Below, piece after piece: positions 60,142 through 64,000 of a stretch of DNA of 64,000 nt. Origin of the DNA: Sclerurus mexicanus (taxonomy: Eukaryota; Chordata; Aves; Passeriformes; Furnariidae); the NCBI GenBank assembly GCA_013396755.1, contig VWZF01005530.1, positions 348,803-412,802 of the forward strand. The letters are read 5' to 3'. Below the pieces are notes generated by a model. The model did no database searches, had not been told where the DNA came from, and saw only the letters and a program-made list of their open reading frames with translations. The position numbers were made by a program, and so were the translations under genes. Position 1 is the stretch's first letter, and each line of letters opens with the position of its first letter.

Positions 60142-61949
60142 GACAAAAGGGAAAAGAGGGGGAGGTAGAGGAGGTAGAAGGGGGAGAAATGAAAGAAAGA
60201 CCAATAAAATAAATAAACAAACTATCCTGTTAAGCTGGCAGCCTGAGGATAAACAGGCAAGCAGGTGGAGGGGTGCAGGGGTTCCAGTGTGTTGGCAAAC
60301 CATGATCCCTCTCTCTGAAGCCAGGGAAGGTCTGCGGTTGGGAAGAGGCATCTACAGGGCTTTTCACTTCTGCTCTGCCGAGGGAGCTTAGCATCTGCTC
60401 AGTTAAACCAACCCTTAGGCTGCCAGCCAAATCCTCTGGCTGCCCAGGAGAGCCTCCTTTCTGCCCCTTATTGGGCTGAAACTGAGCCTTGGTCCTCCTC
60501 TAGTCAGGGCAGGTGATGTAGGGCTGAAAGAAGGTCGCCACATGTATCTGACCTCTAAATGTTAGTGCCCACATTCAGGTCCTCAGTTGTTCCATGCTGC
60601 TGGCTTCAGACAGAAACCTAGTGGGAATATGCATGTGTCCCCCAAACCTGCTTCTAAGTGGGACTTACTCAGATGACATGGGGACAAAGATGTAGCCCAC
60701 AGTGATCATTCAAGAACCATGGTGACCACCTTGAAGGAAGCATGACAGAGGGAAGGAGAGGTGAGATACCCCATTTTGCCTTTTCCTGACAAGCCTACAG
60801 AAGGGAAAGGGGGATGGGTTTGTACCGCGCTCCCTCAGGGTCAGCTATTCTTTCCTGGGGGGAGGCATTGGCTGATGTGAACAGCTTTCATCTGGGGATG
60901 GGCCCAGTGACTGATGTGGTCGCATTTGTTTGCTCAGCAGCAGTTGCAAATAATGGATGCTAAAAGGCTTTGTGGTTCATTGATGGCCATGTTCATAACC
61001 ACACACTCTTCATCCAGTTCTGCGGGAGAAATGCAATGCTCTCCATATAACCTCTCAGGTCCTAAGCCCTGCTTTCAATATGATGTGGTCTTGGTCCCTG
61101 GGTTGTGTGCACAAGAGACCTTGTTGGTGAGAGATGCTCCAGCTTGGTGGCTGGATCCTGAAAGCAGATCATCCAAGGGTCTGTTCCTTCATTCTACCCC
61201 TGCAGCTGCTAGTAGCTTGGCCTTGCATCCATGGAATGATCCAGAGTTTTATGGATTCTGTCTGTGGCTTGCCTGTTGACAACACTTGCCTCTCCCACCA
61301 CTTTAGTGACAATACTGGGAGCATCTTAATGCCATCTCACATCAGGGTCAGTCTTCAAAAGAAGACTATGCGATTTCTCTGGGACATCCAGTCCTCAGAG
61401 ACAATGTGAGCTCCCAGGTTACTTCTCAAAACAACCAGGTTTTACTTTCCATCTGGCTACATCAGTTCAGCTTGGGACCATCTGTAACTGGGGAGACTCC
61501 TATTTAATACTTTCTCCAGCTGTCCCAACCCATCCATCCCAGGTTACCTCTACACCTGGGCTGATATCTGAGCCAATGCAGGAATGAGGGCTTGTTGTGT
61601 GTCCCTTCTCCTCTCTGGAGTTTTGGACATGTGAACCTATATGGAGCAGGGCTGTGTTGGCCGACCCTGCCCCATTTGAATCCATCAGCCATGCCCTGGC
61701 CTCTCATGGGAGGCTGTAAGAGGAACAAGAAAGCATAAGGAGGGTAGGACACAACTACCTGAGTTTTATTAGGTTTAATTGTCTCCATTTTATTATACGT
61801 GGATGCATAAAGAATGTTAATTGAATTGATTTCAAATACCCAGAGCAAATGATCCACTCAATAGAGACAAGCTGAGAAGGGAGCAATTCAGGCTGTCAGT
61901 TCCCTGGGCCTTTCCTGAATCCTCCCTCCCCTACCCACCAGGCGAGTAC
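60142..61949. other. Intergenic, nothing recognised
   Basis: No exon, RNA or mobile element recognised. Confidence 0.5.
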
Positions 61950-62115
61950 GGGAAATTTGTTCATTTATTGCTGCTTAATAATATATACTCATGCACTGTG
62001 TATCCCAAGCTGTTTGCATTGTCAAGTCATGTGCATTGACGCAGAAGCTTTGCTTTCCCTGGTGTTGCTGCTGGTGTCGTTTTCGAGCGTTTGCCTAATG
62101 ATGACTTGATGAAGC
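61950..62115. other. AT-rich island, candidate noncoding regulatory element
   Basis: TTCATTTATTGCTGCTTAAT, AATATATACTCATGC, GTTTGCATTGTCAAG and TCGTTTTCGAGCGTTTGCC, with CpGs kept in the last block. No coding sense. Confidence 0.3.
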
Positions 62116-64000
62116 AAAGGGAAAGATGCAGCAGAATTGAAAAATGGCTGGGGCAACCCAACCAGGGCTCTCTGTTACCATCCCAGGAATTGCTGGACTG
62201 TGTTAATTGAGCATCTAGCAGGGATATCCAAGTAGTACATCCTCTCCCTCCAATTAAAGCAGCCACATTGGCTTTGTTTTGAAGGCCAGCCAAATTTCAC
62301 TTCACTGATTTCCAGGGTGGTTGTCCTAGTGTCATTCTCATCTCACATGAAAAACTGCTCTTGCCTCAACTTATCCCTCTCTAAAAAATAGTCAGCTTAA
62401 AAAAGAAGAAAGTGTCATATCAGATAAACAGGACATTCCCGGAATTTCATTTTCCCTTTCCAGCCAGCCCCCTTTGATCTGCTGTGCTGCCACAGACACA
62501 GAGAGACATGAAGGACCTTTCCCAGGATTGCCACTACTGTCTCAACAACTCCCCATTGGATTTGTGTCTCTTGACATCTTCTGAACTTGGAGACCAGGCT
62601 TATAGTGTGAGTTTGAATGACAGATCTGCTCCCATATGTATGGGTTTCTTTCTTCCATCTTCTGTTTCCCGTGGGAGCTGTTTGCCATCCATGTTTCCAG
62701 TGATAAGCAGGTCATGGCTCTTCACAAAGCTTCTCCCACGCCCTGTTACTCTCTTAATTGCTTGGAAAATCCCTTCTACCTCCCTGGTCAGGGATGTATC
62801 CTTTCCCCACAGCTGCCCATCACAGCTCCTGCCCAGGCAGCTCAACAGATGCTGCATGTCTTCTCAGGGGACAGAGCTGAGGATGCAAGTGGAGATATGG
62901 GAGCATCTCTCAGGATCTTCAGGTGCACCCTCCTTGGCACTGTATTATCCACAAGGGACCTTGCTCATCAGCAGAGATGGATTACCCACTGAACTAAAGC
63001 TGAACTTTCCTCATCCACTCACTAGAGATGGGAACTTTGCAAAGGACCAGTGTGAAAATCAACACAGGACAAGAGCCCAACCCCACGTTTCCTACATCCC
63101 AGCCCAGCAGGCATCACACCCTCCCCACACTGGTGTCCCCTCCAGTTGCAATCAGCACTGAGCTCTGCCACCAGCCCTGGAGCATCCTTTTCCCAGCTCC
63201 CTGGCAGCCAGAAGAGGGTGACATCAATCCCTGCCTGTTTTGTAAAGCAAGGCTGGAGTTTTCACTTGGCCATTTGCTAAACAGCTGGAGTGCTCCCTGT
63301 ATCCAAGGAAACCTGCCTTAACCTGCTACTTACAGGGAGGCTTCTGTTGGGCAAGTTTCTCTGAGCTCCCAGTGCTCCTGGGTTAAGGTTTTGGGAGGTC
63401 TGTAAGGTGAGATGCACCTGTCTTGTTCTTGCCCTCCCAGTCTCTCATGCTCCCACCACTTTGGGAATTGAGCCTATGTAGAACAGAATGGGAAAAGCCC
63501 TGTTTTCCTCATTTTTTTGTCACTTTAGCTGCAGTTTCACAAAAACAGAGGCAGAGCCTGGAGGCTGTTTTTCTGCTTCTATTTCTTTTTCCTTTCTTCT
63601 TCTTCTTCTCTACTTCCAACACTTCCAGTAGGCGAAGTGCAGTGTAACCACCCACCACACAGATACTCTGTGCTGCATCTTTGCCTGGGTCAGGTGTGGG
63701 AGCTGAGCATCACTGGGAGAGATGTGTATGAGAACTTGGGAGGAGGTGGAAAGAATCAAAATCTAGGAACTTTTGAGAGGCTGGGAGAAACCTGTGGGTT
63801 AGGCAGTATCTATGGCTGCCACTGGGACCTTCCATCACTCCCCCAAAGCAAGAAAACCTGTAAGCATCAGGGATTGCAAAGAGCAGGCAACATTCTCAGG
63901 TTTTTCTACACTCTTTCTATTCCACTGGCCAAAGTTTACTCTCTGGATGTAGCTGTCAGCAACTCCTGCCAAGCCACTGCTGCAGCCCTGACACTTCCCA
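62116..64000. other. Intergenic to window end, no gene recognised
   Basis: A 225-codon open frame (62484-63161, plus strand) has no recognisable domain and is rich in Ser, Pro and Leu; I treat it as chance. A (CTT)n tract lies at about 63594-63610. By human synteny the NTRK3 5' end should lie further right; none of its coding exons was seen here. Confidence 0.5.

Noticed and set aside
62484..63161. 225-codon plus-strand open frame
   Set aside because: No recognisable domain or homologue, and overlapping frames on both strands are equally open.
8258..64000. NTRK3 coding exons and neighbouring microRNAs (miR-7, miR-1179) known from this human region
   Set aside because: No leucine-rich, Ig or kinase exon sequence and no miR-7 seed hairpin found; in human those microRNAs lie on the other side, beyond DET1.

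Overview
This is nuclear DNA of a vertebrate, most likely a bird. Its genes have introns with GT..AG splice sites. Both LINE fragments I recognise look like CR1, the dominant avian LINE, and no Alu, B1 or L1 sequence is apparent. Introns are short for a vertebrate. I cannot name the species.

Only two genes can be supported, both near the left end. They encode mitochondrial ribosomal proteins and are transcribed divergently from one GC-rich, CpG-rich promoter at about 5.3-5.66 kb. MRPS11 (uS11m, small-subunit platform) runs leftward from about 5.43 kb to its stop at 2216. MRPL46 (mL46, large subunit) runs rightward from about 5.5 kb to its stop at 7722. I resolved five MRPS11 exons and four MRPL46 exons, and every splice phase agrees. 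The start codon and N-terminal presequence of both genes are missing. Both losses meet at one ambiguous base (N, 5509), which suggests sequence lost from the assembly rather than two truncated genes. Shared control makes sense because both products serve the mitoribosome.

In human the order is NTRK3 - MRPL46 - MRPS11 - DET1, with the MRP pair divergent. By that synteny, DET1 should lie beyond the left edge and the 5' end of NTRK3 beyond the right edge. I found no exon of either. The 56 kb from 8.3 kb to 64 kb therefore reads as intergenic DNA, possibly part of the NTRK3 regulatory domain. It holds two 5'-truncated CR1 fragments (31.5 and 46.5 kb), a hAT-like miniature transposon with matching 11-bp ends (37.14-37.32 kb), and a decayed Ty3/gypsy-type RNase H remnant (15.24-15.37 kb). 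It also holds an imperfect long inverted repeat (19.6-19.74 kb), several microsatellites, two CpG clusters (32.3-32.5 and 33.76-33.88 kb), and AT-rich islands with homeodomain-, POU- or SOX-like motifs that could be conserved noncoding elements.

No operon, CRISPR array, tRNA, rRNA or novel multi-gene system is visible. Long open frames in the intergenic part (up to about 230 codons) resemble no family I know and are expected by chance in GC-balanced DNA of this length.
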